A stretch of 11,338 nucleotides of DNA from Jimgerdemannia flammicorona (lineage: Eukaryota > Mucoromycota > Endogonomycetes > Endogonales > Endogonaceae): the NCBI GenBank assembly GCA_003990745.1, contig RBNI01006431.1, forward strand, positions 1 to 11,338. The letters are read 5' to 3'. Both the position numbers and the translations under genes were made by a program. Shown here one piece after another: positions 1 through 7,849 of the stretch. The notes under the pieces were generated by a model, which worked only from the letters and a program-made list of their open reading frames with translations, was not told the origin of the DNA and searched no databases. How positions within the stretch are numbered: the stretch's first letter is position 1; every line of letters begins with the position of its first letter.

Positions 1-1200
1 AAAAAAAAAAAAAAAAATCAATCCCACCCTCTTCATCCTCGGCCATCCTACACCTAACAGCATGCGCAAGTCTGCTCATCAGTATCTTATACAGCTTCAC
101 ATTCTCCGCGGGTCCCGGATGCCCAAAGTAGTACGCCAGCGGCATGGTGGACGAGCCCATGGAGGCGGCCGTCGTGGCCGACGATCCGAACCCCTCCTCG
201 ACGTCAATGATATGCGTAATTGAGGTCGCCGTCAGTGTGCCAGGCATCGTGATAGAGCCCTGTAGGGGCGTGTGTTAGTGGGGAGGGATGAGAGAGGATA
301 TGATAGGGTCAAATACGGGGAAAGAAGCATATACCTACCTCGTTGGTATCTAGGGAGACGAAGATGGGCTGCCTACCCTGCCTCAGCGCGTAGCTGAGAA
401 AAATCTTGCACAGGGACGTCTTACCCACATCGCTCGGGCCGATGATCATAACCTGCCACCCCAAACTGACCCATTAGCGAAAACTAGTAAAGCAAACCCC
501 GTCTTCCCCACAAATATCAGTCCCTCACCCTAGGCCCCTGCTCGCCCCTGTCCTGCGCGTCCTGCCTCATCTGCTCGATGGCGAGGTGGGTGTTGAGGTA
601 ACTTGTCATGGGGGTCTCGTTCGCCTGGTACTCGACGCTGCACTTTCCCTGGACGTGTTATGGCATGTGTTGTCAGGGTAAAATTTGCGGCTGGTAATGA
701 CCGAATTCGAATTTACACAAGCAAGCCAAATAATAGACTTAAAAAAAAAGGATATCTCCAGCACACATCCGTGCCACGAAAACACGGCGACCTTGCGACC
801 CGAGAACTCGTATGACATGCCCGTGGCCAGCTCGGTGCCAAAGATCTCGGCTGTGCCCTTGGTGAGCTTGACGTTGGGTAATTTTCCGGACGGGGTCAAT
901 TAATACGTGGGGAGTTGGAGGGGTTGGGTTCTCACAACGCGAAATGAAGACGGTGGCCGCAAAAGGATTTCATAAATGTTTATTTATAATAGAAGGGGAC
1001 AGGCTCACGGGCGTACAGGATGAATGTCGCGTAGGAAACGGAAAGGCAAAGGGCGCAAAACACCCCCCCAGCCTCACCTTGATCTTGACAGTCGCACTGT
1101 AGTCGACCTCAAACCTAAACTCATGTTCGGGGTCTAGTACCCACTCTTTCGTGGCGCCCTCGTCCTGGGCGGGCTTTGAGGTCTTGAGCGGGTTCTGCAT
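1..1200 (-). CDS. CLP1: Clp1, mRNA cleavage/polyadenylation factor subunit (5' part, truncated by window edge)
   Basis: Clp1 is a nuclear P-loop protein of the cleavage/polyadenylation machinery (yeast CF IA, partner of Pcf11); the animal orthologue is also an RNA 5'-OH kinase. Five exons read on the minus strand: 1200-1078, 866-756, 654-529, 452-339 and 259 to about 18, all junctions phase 0. Exons 1-3 (residues 1-120) give the N-terminal beta domain, with 'EHEFRFEV', 'GTAEIFGTEL' and 'KVAVFSWHGC'. Exon 4 carries Walker A GPSDVGKTS (residues 125-133). The segment after it reads 'SLDTNEGSITMPGT' where kinase-active Clp1 proteins have a GQ-containing motif; this suggests a structural, yeast-like role (inference). 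Exon 5 adds 'IDVEEGFGSS' and 'ENVKLYKILMSRLAHAV'. Introns 1, 3 and 4 are GT-AG; intron 2 appears to be AT-AC. The ATG at 1200 gives a start of plausible length. Coding sense is lost near position 27, where a GT donor may exist, just before the poly-A edge; the C-terminal part is outside the window. Confidence 0.93.
655..755 (-). other. CLP1 intron 2, probable U12-type AT-AC intron
   Basis: This 101-nt intron begins ATATCCTTT (755 downward) directly after codons for V-L-E and ends ...CATAACAC directly before codons for V-Q-G-K-C. Clp1 homologues have an 'LEVxG' stretch here, so splicing at AT and AC restores the family sequence with no insertion or loss. ATATCCTT is the exact U12-type 5' splice-site consensus. 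The sequence TTTTACCCTGAC (branch A at 673) resembles the U12 branch consensus TTTTCCTTRAC and lies 18 nt from the 3' end, in the usual U12 range. The intron length is not a multiple of three, so read-through would shift the frame. The competing model is a GT-AG intron from 723 to 656 or nearby, using GTAAAT, CTGAC and CCAG. It would insert about 13 mostly hydrophobic residues and lose V-Q, so it fits the family less well. Confidence 0.7.
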
Positions 1201-1251
1201 CGTGACGATGAAAAGTGCGGTTCAAGCCTCCAGCTCAAATACTCAAAATAG

Positions 1252-1279
1252 GTCATGTGACTGTCTTCCATAACACGTG
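1252..1279. promoter_or_regulatory. Two E-box-like sites in the CLP1 promoter
   Basis: The gap between the YPD1 end and the CLP1 start contains GTCATGTGAC at 1252-1261 and CACGTG at 1274-1279, spaced 13 bp apart (start to start, 22 bp). Both resemble sites for bHLH factors of the Cbf1/Pho4/SREBP kind. They lie 52-79 bp upstream of the CLP1 start codon. No TATA box was seen. The binding role is inference from motif only. Confidence 0.35.
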
Positions 1280-1315
1280 AATTGCAAATTACGTTTCCTT
1301 TTTATGAAAGCAATG

Positions 1316-1859
1316 TTACCCTACTCAAAAAACGTCAAATAGTAGAAAACGTTGAATTCTGATGGTGGTATTTCCCATTTGGCATGGAATCGTCCGGCAC
1401 TTTGGGATCAGGCACTCACTGCATCTCCTCAGATACACCTCTGCTTCCTTATTCTCATGCTGGACCTGCTTCAGCAACTCGGCCACGCACTCAAGCCTTG
1501 TCCTCGACGTTGGCGTTCCCTTCCCCGTCCCTGCGATTGCCGACATATTGTATTTTCTCACAGGTAGCCGTTACTTTTCTCAGACCCATAAACGCCGAGC
1601 TTCCCTTCAGAAAGTGGCCAAGCCGGGAGAGCTCGCTTAGGTCCTTGGCATCCAGTGCAACGTCCATTTGCTCAAACGTTGTCTCCGCCTGCTCGAAGTG
1701 GTTCCAAACGATGGATTTGGAGAACTCGTGATCGTCTTCGTTGTCCATGTCAGTCAGTTGGTCGAATACAGCATGGTCAACGAGGCCGAGGCCGCAGCCC
1801 TCTTGCTCTTTCTCCGAGTCTTTTGCGTTGTTCTCATGTGCGTGCGGTGGCAGGAGCAT
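1316..1859 (-). CDS. YPD1: Ypd1/YpdA-type histidine phosphotransfer (HPt) protein, frame broken once
   Basis: Ypd1 passes phosphate from a hybrid histidine kinase receiver to the Ssk1/Skn7 response regulators in fungal stress signalling. From the ATG at 1859 the frame reads an acidic N-terminus ('DMDNEDDHEFSKSIV'), then 'FEQAETTFEQMDVALDAKDL' and the HPt core 'LGHFLKGSSAFMGL', with the phospho-acceptor His at residue 82 and Lys85 in its usual place, and then 'CEKIQY'. That frame stops at about 1491. The expected C-terminal helix ('CVAELLKQVQHENKEAEVYLRR') is in another frame, so one extra base lies between about 1535 and 1490; a G-rich stretch (C-rich on the plus strand, 1518-1530) is the likely place. 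No GT-AG intron fits in this short interval. A good donor GTGAGT at 1419, with TTTGAC and TAG ending at 1321, could splice a final intron and end the protein with stop at 1316; unspliced, it ends at 1325. Total length would be about 150 residues, near the family norm. The shift could be a sequencing error, a real mutation or, less likely, recoding. Confidence 0.85.
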
Positions 1860-1866
1860 TTTGCGT

Positions 1867-1872
<6 letters not shown>

Positions 1873-1907
<35 letters not shown>
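1873..1907. repeat. A35 homopolymer upstream of YPD1
   Basis: An uninterrupted run of 35 A on the plus strand (T on the YPD1 sense strand) ends 14 bp before the YPD1 start codon. Long poly(dA:dT) tracts exclude nucleosomes in fungal promoters, but here the run would fall in or next to the 5' UTR. Its exact length is unreliable in most sequencing methods. Confidence 0.9.
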
Positions 1908-1912
<5 letters not shown>

Positions 1913-2385
1913 AAATTATTTGAGATAAATACTGTCAAAGTTTCGTGAAAGGGGCACGAAATCACAAAATCCATCAATAGCGTCATAAATTTGTCACCAA
2001 GGTAATATCTCGACGTATTGGAGTACAAGTATCATCTTTTACGCCAAGTGAATAGATGGTTATCTAGTATATTCACGCGCCTGACGTCGGTGAAATATGT
2101 ATACAGCTTGATTTTTTTTTCTCCCCAGGAGCCACTACGGGTATTTTAGGTCTTTAGAGATAACAATAGTAGTACACACATAGTCTTTTTTTTTTTTTTT
2201 TTAACTCGACAACGCAGGTGATCCGGATATCTATTAGGCCCACAGCAGTAAGGAAAGATACCCCACGTCGTCTCCGGTGCCACGAACAGCTCAAACTGCA
2301 AGGCTGCTTTCGTTATCGACGGAAAAGCACCGCTTGACCTGTTTGCTGCATCTACCCGCCGGTTTCTTCTTTTCAGGGAAAATTT
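1908..2385. other. Non-coding stretch upstream of YPD1, no gene seen
   Basis: This AT-rich stretch holds a T9 run (2112-2120) and a T17 run (2186-2202) but no convincing open frame. It probably contains the YPD1 promoter. I see no TATA box at a convincing distance and no RNA gene. The last part (2200-2385) could be the downstream end of the doubtful minus-strand gene described next. Confidence 0.5.
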
Positions 2386-2651
2386 ACGATCGAGTTAGTT
2401 ACCTGCTGGATCATACGCCGCCCGTACTCGCCATCTTAGGATTTCGGGTCGAGTTGCAGATCGGCGAGCATATGATTGGGCGAGGCGATAATGTCGACAC
2501 CCTTGGCGCACAGCTGATGACGGTCTATTAATGAGTGAGTAGTAAACCGATTCGACCTCCTTTACCGCTCGCACAAGCTCTACACTTGCAGAGAATAAAA
2601 TAATGACCTTTCTCCCAACAGGACTGCAGTCACAAACTCGTCACAGGCCAT
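2386..2651 (-). pseudogene. Possible degraded or multi-intron minus-strand gene, product unknown
   Basis: On the minus strand an ATG at 2651 opens 'MACDEFVTAV'. Two further protein-like pieces follow in other frames: 'SASVELVRAVKEVESVYYSL' (about 2595-2530) and 'DRHQLCAKGVDIIASPNHML' plus 'ADLQLDPKS' (2525-2439). The last frame meets a TAA at 2438-2436 and then continues as 'DGEYGRRMIQQ' to a GTAACT that could be a donor (2401). A 41-nt GTAAAG...AATAG interval between the pieces is very short for an intron. I do not recognise the family. Frame changes and an in-frame stop suggest a decayed gene; a real gene with small introns is possible, and so is chance. Confidence 0.25.
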
Positions 2652-2730
2652 TTGATTGGTGAATTGGACTCGTTTGGATTCGTTAGGAGCATTATACTAC
2701 ATATCAAGTATCCAAACATCATCTTTATTC

Positions 2731-2850
2731 TACCCAATAATTTCTCATCCTGACCCCTGAATCAGCCTGCACGTGGATTTATGTGTATGCTACCCAATCG
2801 TTTCTCATCCTGACCTCTGAATCAGCCTGCAGGTAGATTTATATGTAAGT
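2731..2850. repeat. 60-bp tandem duplication, two copies
   Basis: Copy 1 (2731-2790) and copy 2 (2791-2850) begin TACCCAAT and share TTTCTCATCCTGAC, CTGAATCAGCCTGCA and GATTTAT. They differ at six positions in the first 57, four of them transitions. The unit has no open frame of note on either strand. Confidence 0.9.
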
Positions 2851-3991
2851 TTCTAGCATCTCTATTCCCATTACTAATATCACCAGTAGCATCAGTTTCA
2901 AGAGATCCAGCTTTAGAACCTTATTGAAGCCAAGATGTACGTATCTGCCAACAACGTTTCTGGGCTTTACTTGATGTTAAGAGGTACCAGTCGGCCATGT
3001 GATGATTCAATTAGGGCCATCCGTCACTGGTTTCTTCATGCAATACACTAGTCCACATAAAAAATGCACCGCTCCACGTAAAGAAAGGGCCCTGAGGAAC
3101 CGCTCCGCCAACGATAGTACGCGCCGAAGACACGAGTCTACACACGATTTGCCATCGAGGTATTATTTGCCATGCAAGGTAGATATCTCGAGCCTGGCTG
3201 GCATTTTCAGAACCTCTAAGCTTGTAGCTGACTTTTGCCTAATGCAGCTTATCGGTGTGGAGCCATACACCCCATGGCAACCTGGTAACCGCATCACGCC
3301 ATTGCTTTCACCACCATGAGGCTTTCTCTTGGCGTAGCCCTTTATGCACAATGATAGTCTGGGGGCATTCCGCACACCTAGTATGGTGCCTGTGCGTTTT
3401 TTCGCCCAATCAGTCGCACTGAGTTGGTTTCTGAGTCGTCCCCATTTTTCAGCATTGGTCCCTCGTTTTTGGCGCAGATATAACCCCCCATCTCAAACGT
3501 CCCAACCACAGTGTCATATCAAGCTAGCACAAAATCCTAATCACCTCTCTGAGACACACCAATCGCCTCTTCACACTCGCCATTCTCGACATCAACCCAG
3601 CCTCACAGGACCAGCAACCTTACTTTGGTCTTTTAGACGGCCATCTACCCTCAAGTTACAGAGCTATAGGTCCGGCTTCCAATGCCACACAACCGGAAGC
3701 TGTATTTCTATATGAACAACGCAGCGACTCTTTCGGTACACCAGATACGAGTGACCCTTATGGAAATCTGCCTGCCAGCCTCACAAAACGACCGGCTACT
3801 GTCCTTCAACTCCCTTGGAGCTCAAGAGTTGTCCCGGAGCCTCTTCTTGGGAAAATCTGTTTGGGTCCACTCTACTTTTACCCGACATGGTGCATGATTT
3901 GAACTACCTAATGCCTTTGCCCAAAGCAAATATGGCCGGTAGCGAATTCATCTCTTGCCATCCATTCATTGAATAGATAAAATTCGAATAG
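2851..3991. other. Stretch without an established gene
   Basis: Several open frames of 70-125 codons overlap here in different frames with none clearly preferred. The most protein-like is a plus-strand frame open from the TAG at about 3527 to the TGA ending at 3899. It includes 'QDQQPYFGLLDGHLPSSYRA' and lacks an early ATG, so it could only be an internal or final exon. A pyrimidine- and CA-rich segment around 3480-3600, following GATATAA, resembles a fungal promoter and leader, but no good start codon follows it. I cannot assign a product. Confidence 0.4.
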
Positions 3992-4009
3992 AAAAAAAAA
4001 AAAAAAAAA
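3992..4009. repeat. A18 homopolymer
   Basis: A run of 18 A lies directly beside the 38-bp direct repeat. It could be the tail of a retroposed insert, but no target-site duplication was found. Confidence 0.85.
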
Positions 4010-4010
4010 C

Positions 4011-4080
4011 ACTTTTCATAGTCTATATCGAAGTCAGAAACAAAGAACACTTTTCATTGGCCCATATCGGTGCCAGAAAC
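4011..4080. repeat. Imperfect 38-bp direct repeat
   Basis: Two copies start ACTTTTCAT at 4011 and 4049. Both carry TATCG in the middle and end CAGAAAC (4035-4041 and 4074-4080). They are diverged in between, with one length difference of a base. Copy 2 overlaps the left arm of the hairpin at 4055-4110. Confidence 0.7.
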
Positions 4081-4110
4081 TCGCCGAAAGAGAACGAGTA
4101 TGGGCCAATG
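4055..4110. repeat. Perfect 12-bp inverted repeat with 32-bp spacer
   Basis: The left arm CATTGGCCCATA (4055-4066) is the exact reverse complement of TATGGGCCAATG (4099-4110). The arms contain ATTGG/CCAAT. The element could be a small MITE-like remnant, a hairpin in RNA or a paired factor site; nothing seen here decides among these. Confidence 0.9.
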
Positions 4111-5416
4111 CACAGGGAGCAGTGCCTTCCTCAAAGGCAACAACACCATGGCTGGCTTCTCTCGAACCGACCGCAAATTGTTCCGAGCCGGAACATCCAG
4201 CTAAGGTCCACTTGGAACATTCCGCCCATATGGGTCGGGTCGGCCGGGACAAGAATTTTATGCGGCCATGGCATCGCCACGTAGATTTTATTTAGTGATG
4301 ACCATCTCGTAAATGTAGTCACGGAGAAACTCGGCTGGAGCAAGGAAGCAACAGAACCACCAACCAAACCCAAGCTCGAGTGTGGCCACAGCCTATTCAT
4401 CATCTAGGGAAAACTATTCAGTGTCAGTGGCAACAGGGTGCATGTCAAGGCATAAAAAGTTCATTCATGACGGGCCGACGATGGGTCACCAAAGCTTCCT
4501 GCCGTCAACGTTTCCATCCCTCATGTTTTACGTTCCGCTTAGGTGGGAGCGGCGTTTGGTACAACCTAACGGCGACTCGCGCGCGTTTCGAAAACTCGCC
4601 GCGCTCCTTTCTAAATTGTATTTGGTTTGGCCTGTTTCATGGTGTCGACGCCCAGTAGGCCCCAATCGACCATAGACCAGACACTCACCTGTCCAACCTT
4701 GCGATCCTGCGACACTGATCCTGCGATAATAGGCCAGTCCCGAGAGCCGACATATCCGAGCTATTTCTCGTTCACAATATGTTGGGCTTTAAAAGATTCT
4801 CGATAAAGTGTCGATTCGAGAAACGTAATGGGAGGGGAATACAACAACCACATTCATCCCGCTGGGCCTCAGCACTTAATTCAACGGTATGCCAACGAGA
4901 TTTTCTTGGATGCCGTCTCAGCTTAGCCACATTGACGAGGAGGTCAAGTAATGCCCTGGAGAATTCTCGCCTGTCGCAGATGATGTCATGCGTTTCAAAG
5001 CTGGTGGTCATGAACGATGGCTCTAAACAGTCGCGCAAATGGTGTCCTAAAGATCAGCATCATGTCAATAATGCCTATACATAGACTCCCCAGGGTATAA
5101 CCGATTACAACCCCATGAGCATTGTCCTTGCAAATAGCCTGTTTATAATATGAACCGCACCTCATCCCCGACGATCCCACGGTGTGAATCCAGCACCCGG
5201 ACCTCCCTGCGTCCATCCTCCCCCAAGTGGCAATGTCCTCAAACCCATTAAATGATGTAAATATAGCCTAGTCAGCGCGGAGACGCGGACATGCATTGCC
5301 GCGCCCCACTCCTTCCTTTTGGATAGCCCTCCAACACAATACTTTCCGCTCGTCGAGATCACGCCGGTCACGTGTCCTCCCGATGTTCACTAATTATGGG
5401 TGTGGTACACCCTTAC
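4111..5416. other. Stretch without an established gene
   Basis: Only short, mutually overlapping open frames of 70-100 codons are present, with no recognisable motif and no consistent frame. A 14-bp-spaced double GATCCTGCGA occurs at 4703-4712 and 4717-4726. A CACGTG lies at 5369-5374. No tRNA or rRNA was found. The stretch may be intergenic or decayed repeat DNA. Confidence 0.45.
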
Positions 5417-5450
5417 ATCGGCGATCTCCCGGCGGAGCGCCGGAGGATCG
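5417..5450. repeat. GC-rich imperfect hairpin
   Basis: The segment CGATCTCCCGGCG, then GAG or a similar short loop, then CGCCGGAGGATCG forms an inverted repeat with 11 of 13 arm positions paired. It sits in a CpG-rich island (about 5360-5530) that stands out from the AT-rich surroundings. Coordinates are accurate to a few bases. Confidence 0.6.
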
Positions 5451-5976
5451 GAAAGACGTAACAGATCCGCAAACCCGACCACGTACGGGGCCGATCTCCA
5501 TTTCGGTACCGATGCGCCGGTGACCACCAGCTACTACTAGTGTGGACTAGCGTTTTACAGTTGTGTTGTAGTGAACCGCTTGACTATTATTACCATCACA
5601 AAGCCAAACATGATCCAACACCTTTTTCATGGTGTATGTATAAAGAAAAAGCTAGTTCGAGACAACACCTACGTAACTGGTCAACCAGTGCAGCTCGTGC
5701 CGTACATTTTCTGAAGGCTAGCCAACTTGACCAAATTTGCAACTCGATTTCGCACAACTTTTTACTGTATCGAATACAAGGAAAATGCCTCAAAAACAAA
5801 CCAAATGAAGCTTGTGACGCAAAGTCAAGATGCCATTCGCGCCACCCGATAGATTAATACCGCACCGGTGTCGATCAAGTATATATATATGTGTAGCATT
5901 ACATGTGGATGCAAGAAAAGAAAAAGGTGGAACCTAATTATGCAAAAAGTTCATTTTAGTTTTTTGGATGACACAT
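5451..5976. other. Downstream flank of the fasciclin gene, no gene seen
   Basis: A plus-strand frame of about 105 codons (to 5857) has no ATG at its start and no recognisable motif, so I treat it as chance. An AT microsatellite (about 5880-5890) lies near the end of the fasciclin 3' UTR. No AATAAA was seen on the minus strand in the first 100 bases after the stop. Confidence 0.4.
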
Positions 5977-7331
5977 CTAGAATGCGATGGTGATAACTGC
6001 CGCAGCGACGGTGATCAAGAACGCGGCGAAGGAAAATTCGGCGCCGTGGAGGGAGTTGGCGGCGGAACCCTTGCCGTTGGTGTTAGTGAAGTTGGTGCTG
6101 GTGTTGTTGGGGATGGTGGAGTTCTCTGAGGGAATGAGAACGACGTCAATAATGTGGATAACACCGTTGTTCGTCAGGATGTCGCTGCGAACTATCTTGG
6201 CGGTCTCGTTGCCAGAGACATCCGTGATTTCGATGCCGCCATTCAAGTTCTTGACGGTGATGTTCTTGCCCTGCTGAGTGGTCAGGTTCATGGGGCTGGT
6301 AAACGCGGTCAGGTTGGGGGAGAAATAGACACCGTCGACGACGTGATCTGTGGGGGAAGGAAGTTTTTATCAATATCAGACTTCTTTCGTTGCAAAATGA
6401 ATGGAAGGTCAAAATGCGGCAAATAAATACTAACAGCCGATGACGTTCTGAATTTGCGATGCGTTCAAGTTAGCAAGGCTAAACTGGCCGAAAGCTTTAT
6501 CATTAGGAGCAAAGATGGTGACGCCTTTCTTTGTGTCGATGTTGCCAGTGCTATTGGTGCTGTTGAGCGCCATGTAAAGCTGGTTGAGGCCAAGATTTTT
6601 GATGGTGTTTGAGGGAGAGATCGGGTAACTGAGGACGGAGTCGATGATGTGGACAATGCCATTCATGGCCTTGAGGTCGGCCTGGGTGACGTTTGCAGTT
6701 TCGTTGGTACTGTAAGGAATCTGGAGGCCGGTGTCGTTCTTGCTGACGACGAGGGGCAAGGCGATGTTGTTTGAATAGAAGTCATAGCTGCCGTTGTTAA
6801 GGAGAGTTGAGACGATGTTGATGCCCGACGAAAAGCTGGAGGCGGGATGTGAGCCATTCAGGATGTGGTAGAGGATGATGTTGGTGAGATCTGAGTAGAA
6901 ATGGAAAGGGGGGGGGGGAGGGGCGATTAGTTTAAAGGTTGGGGGAGGATGCGGATTCGCTCTCAATTTATTTGTAACTTACCAACATTCTGGCCAACTG
7001 CACCCAACTTTGTAATGGCGGCGTTGTTGGGAGCGAACACGGTATACTATTTTTAAAAACAAAACATGTGAACAATTGAGAGGGGGATTTTCCGAAATTG
7101 CGATTGAAACAATGTGGAAATCAATCTTACATTGGCATCGCTGCCGTTACCCGAGAGCTTCGTGATGAGGTTCTGGTACTGCGGCGACCCCGACAATAAA
7201 GTGGCGAACTGGTCGGTCTGGCCAGTCTGAGTTCTGAGCAGGTCGATGATAGTGCTGGTATTGGTGTTTGTCTGGGCAATGACAGAGGCGGCCATAGAGG
7301 CGAGAATGGCAAAGGCTGTCTTGAACTGCAT
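5977..7331 (-). CDS. Secreted GPI-anchored protein with two fasciclin (FAS1) domains
   Basis: This cell-surface protein is likely involved in wall adhesion, as inferred for the FAS1 family. Four exons on the minus strand (7331-7131, 7046-6983, 6890-6435, 6347-5977) give 363 residues. Introns are GT-AG with donors GTAAGA, GTAAGT and GTTAGT and acceptors TAG, CAG and CAG. Residues 1-20 (MQFKTAFAILASMAASVIAQ) are a signal peptide. FAS1 domain 1 (about 26-178) shows 'YTVFAPNNAAI' (68-78), 'ILYHIL' (94-99) and 'NGIVHIIDSVL' (165-175). Domain 2 (about 180-325) shows 'VTIFAPNDKAF' (212-222), 'VIGYHVVDGVYF' (238-249) and 'NGVIHIIDVVLIP'. An Asn/Thr/Ser-rich linker with 'NGKGSAAN', a possible GPI cleavage region, precedes the hydrophobic end 'FAAFLITVAAAVITIAF'. 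Many N-x-S/T sites suggest heavy glycosylation. Domain order, splice junctions and both ends fit, so this model is strong. No intact neighbour suggests a shared pathway. Confidence 0.95.
6908..6918. repeat. G11 run in fasciclin intron 2
   Basis: A run of 11 G (C on the sense strand) lies inside intron 2 (6982-6891), just upstream of its CAG acceptor. It falls in the pyrimidine tract and may help acceptor recognition. Confidence 0.8.
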
Positions 7332-7425
7332 GGCAGGCTTTTTTTTTTTTTGATTGGTGATGGATGGGATAAGAGAAGATGAGATGAAGAAGTTATGATG
7401 GATAGCGACAAGGGATGGATGGGAA

Positions 7426-7433
7426 TTTATATA
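7426..7433 (-). promoter_or_regulatory. TATA box of the fasciclin gene
   Basis: TATATAAA on the minus strand lies 95 bp upstream of the ATG. A start site about 30 bp downstream would leave a leader of some 65 nt, which includes an A13 run (7351-7339) just before the start codon. The good fit to consensus suggests a strongly regulated or highly expressed gene (inference). Confidence 0.6.
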
Positions 7434-7482
7434 GGGATGGAGTGAGATCGGCGCATTGATGGCGTTTCAGTAATGATGGGAA

Positions 7483-7848
7483 ATGAAATCATTGTGGAGA
7501 CCGCATCACCCGTCTGTGCTAGTGTCTTCCGTCACTCCATATATACCGAGTTCGAGTCTCGCCACGCTAAATAGACACCTAACCATACTTCTTCCGGAAG
7601 CGCACTACGACGCCCAATGCCTTTTCGGGCCAAGCACCCTGGGCCTCCCCAATCCGTATTACGTCACAACGTCAACCGATCCACCCGCTGCATCTTCCCT
7701 GTTTCGCTTTCACTGGGGCAATCTATCAAACGAGACACCCATTGTGGATTTATACCCTCCCATCACACCAATGTATCAATGTAGCCTTGGCGCAAAAGAA
7801 TTGGCCCGTTTTGGCTATGATGTCGTAATTCTGCAGTTAGTCACGTGA
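7483..7848 (+). CDS. Doubtful hypothetical open frame, 121 codons
   Basis: An ATG at 7483 opens an uninterrupted plus-strand frame of 121 codons, divergent from the fasciclin gene. It contains 'FRFHWGNLSNETPIVDLYPP' and ends ...VILQLVT. I recognise no domain, signal peptide or membrane span. Open frames of this length are expected by chance a few times in a window of this size. It could also be an exon of a larger unseen gene. Confidence 0.15.
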   Translation: MKSLWRPHHPSVLVSSVTPYIPSSSLATLNRHLTILLPEAHYDAQCLFGPSTLGLPNPYYVTTSTDPPAASSLFRFHWGNLSNETPIVDLYPPITPMYQCSLGAKELARFGYDVVILQLVT

Positions 7849-7849
7849 C
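7840..7849. promoter_or_regulatory. Perfect GTCACGTGAC palindrome (E-box)
   Basis: The ten-base palindrome GTCACGTGAC matches the preferred site of Cbf1-like bHLH factors in fungi. It is about 500 bp upstream of the fasciclin start. Function is inferred from the motif only. Confidence 0.35.

Noticed and set aside
656..723. A conventional GT-AG intron (GTAAAT ... CTGAC ... CAG) in place of the AT-AC intron of CLP1
   Set aside because: It keeps the frame but adds about 13 T-rich-encoded hydrophobic residues inside a conserved beta strand and loses the V-Q of 'LEVxG'. It stays as the main competing model.
1384..1731. Plus-strand open frames of 70-120 codons across the YPD1 locus
   Set aside because: They are antisense shadows of the conserved HPt coding sequence.
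5540..5857. 105-codon plus-strand open frame downstream of the fasciclin gene
   Set aside because: It has no ATG start and no recognisable motif, and it overlaps an equally open minus-strand frame.
7515..7570. tRNA-like B box and T arm (GAGTTCGAGTCTC) with a weak A box upstream
   Set aside because: The two boxes are about 34 bp apart, too close for a tRNA, and no acceptor stem pairs with the 3' side.
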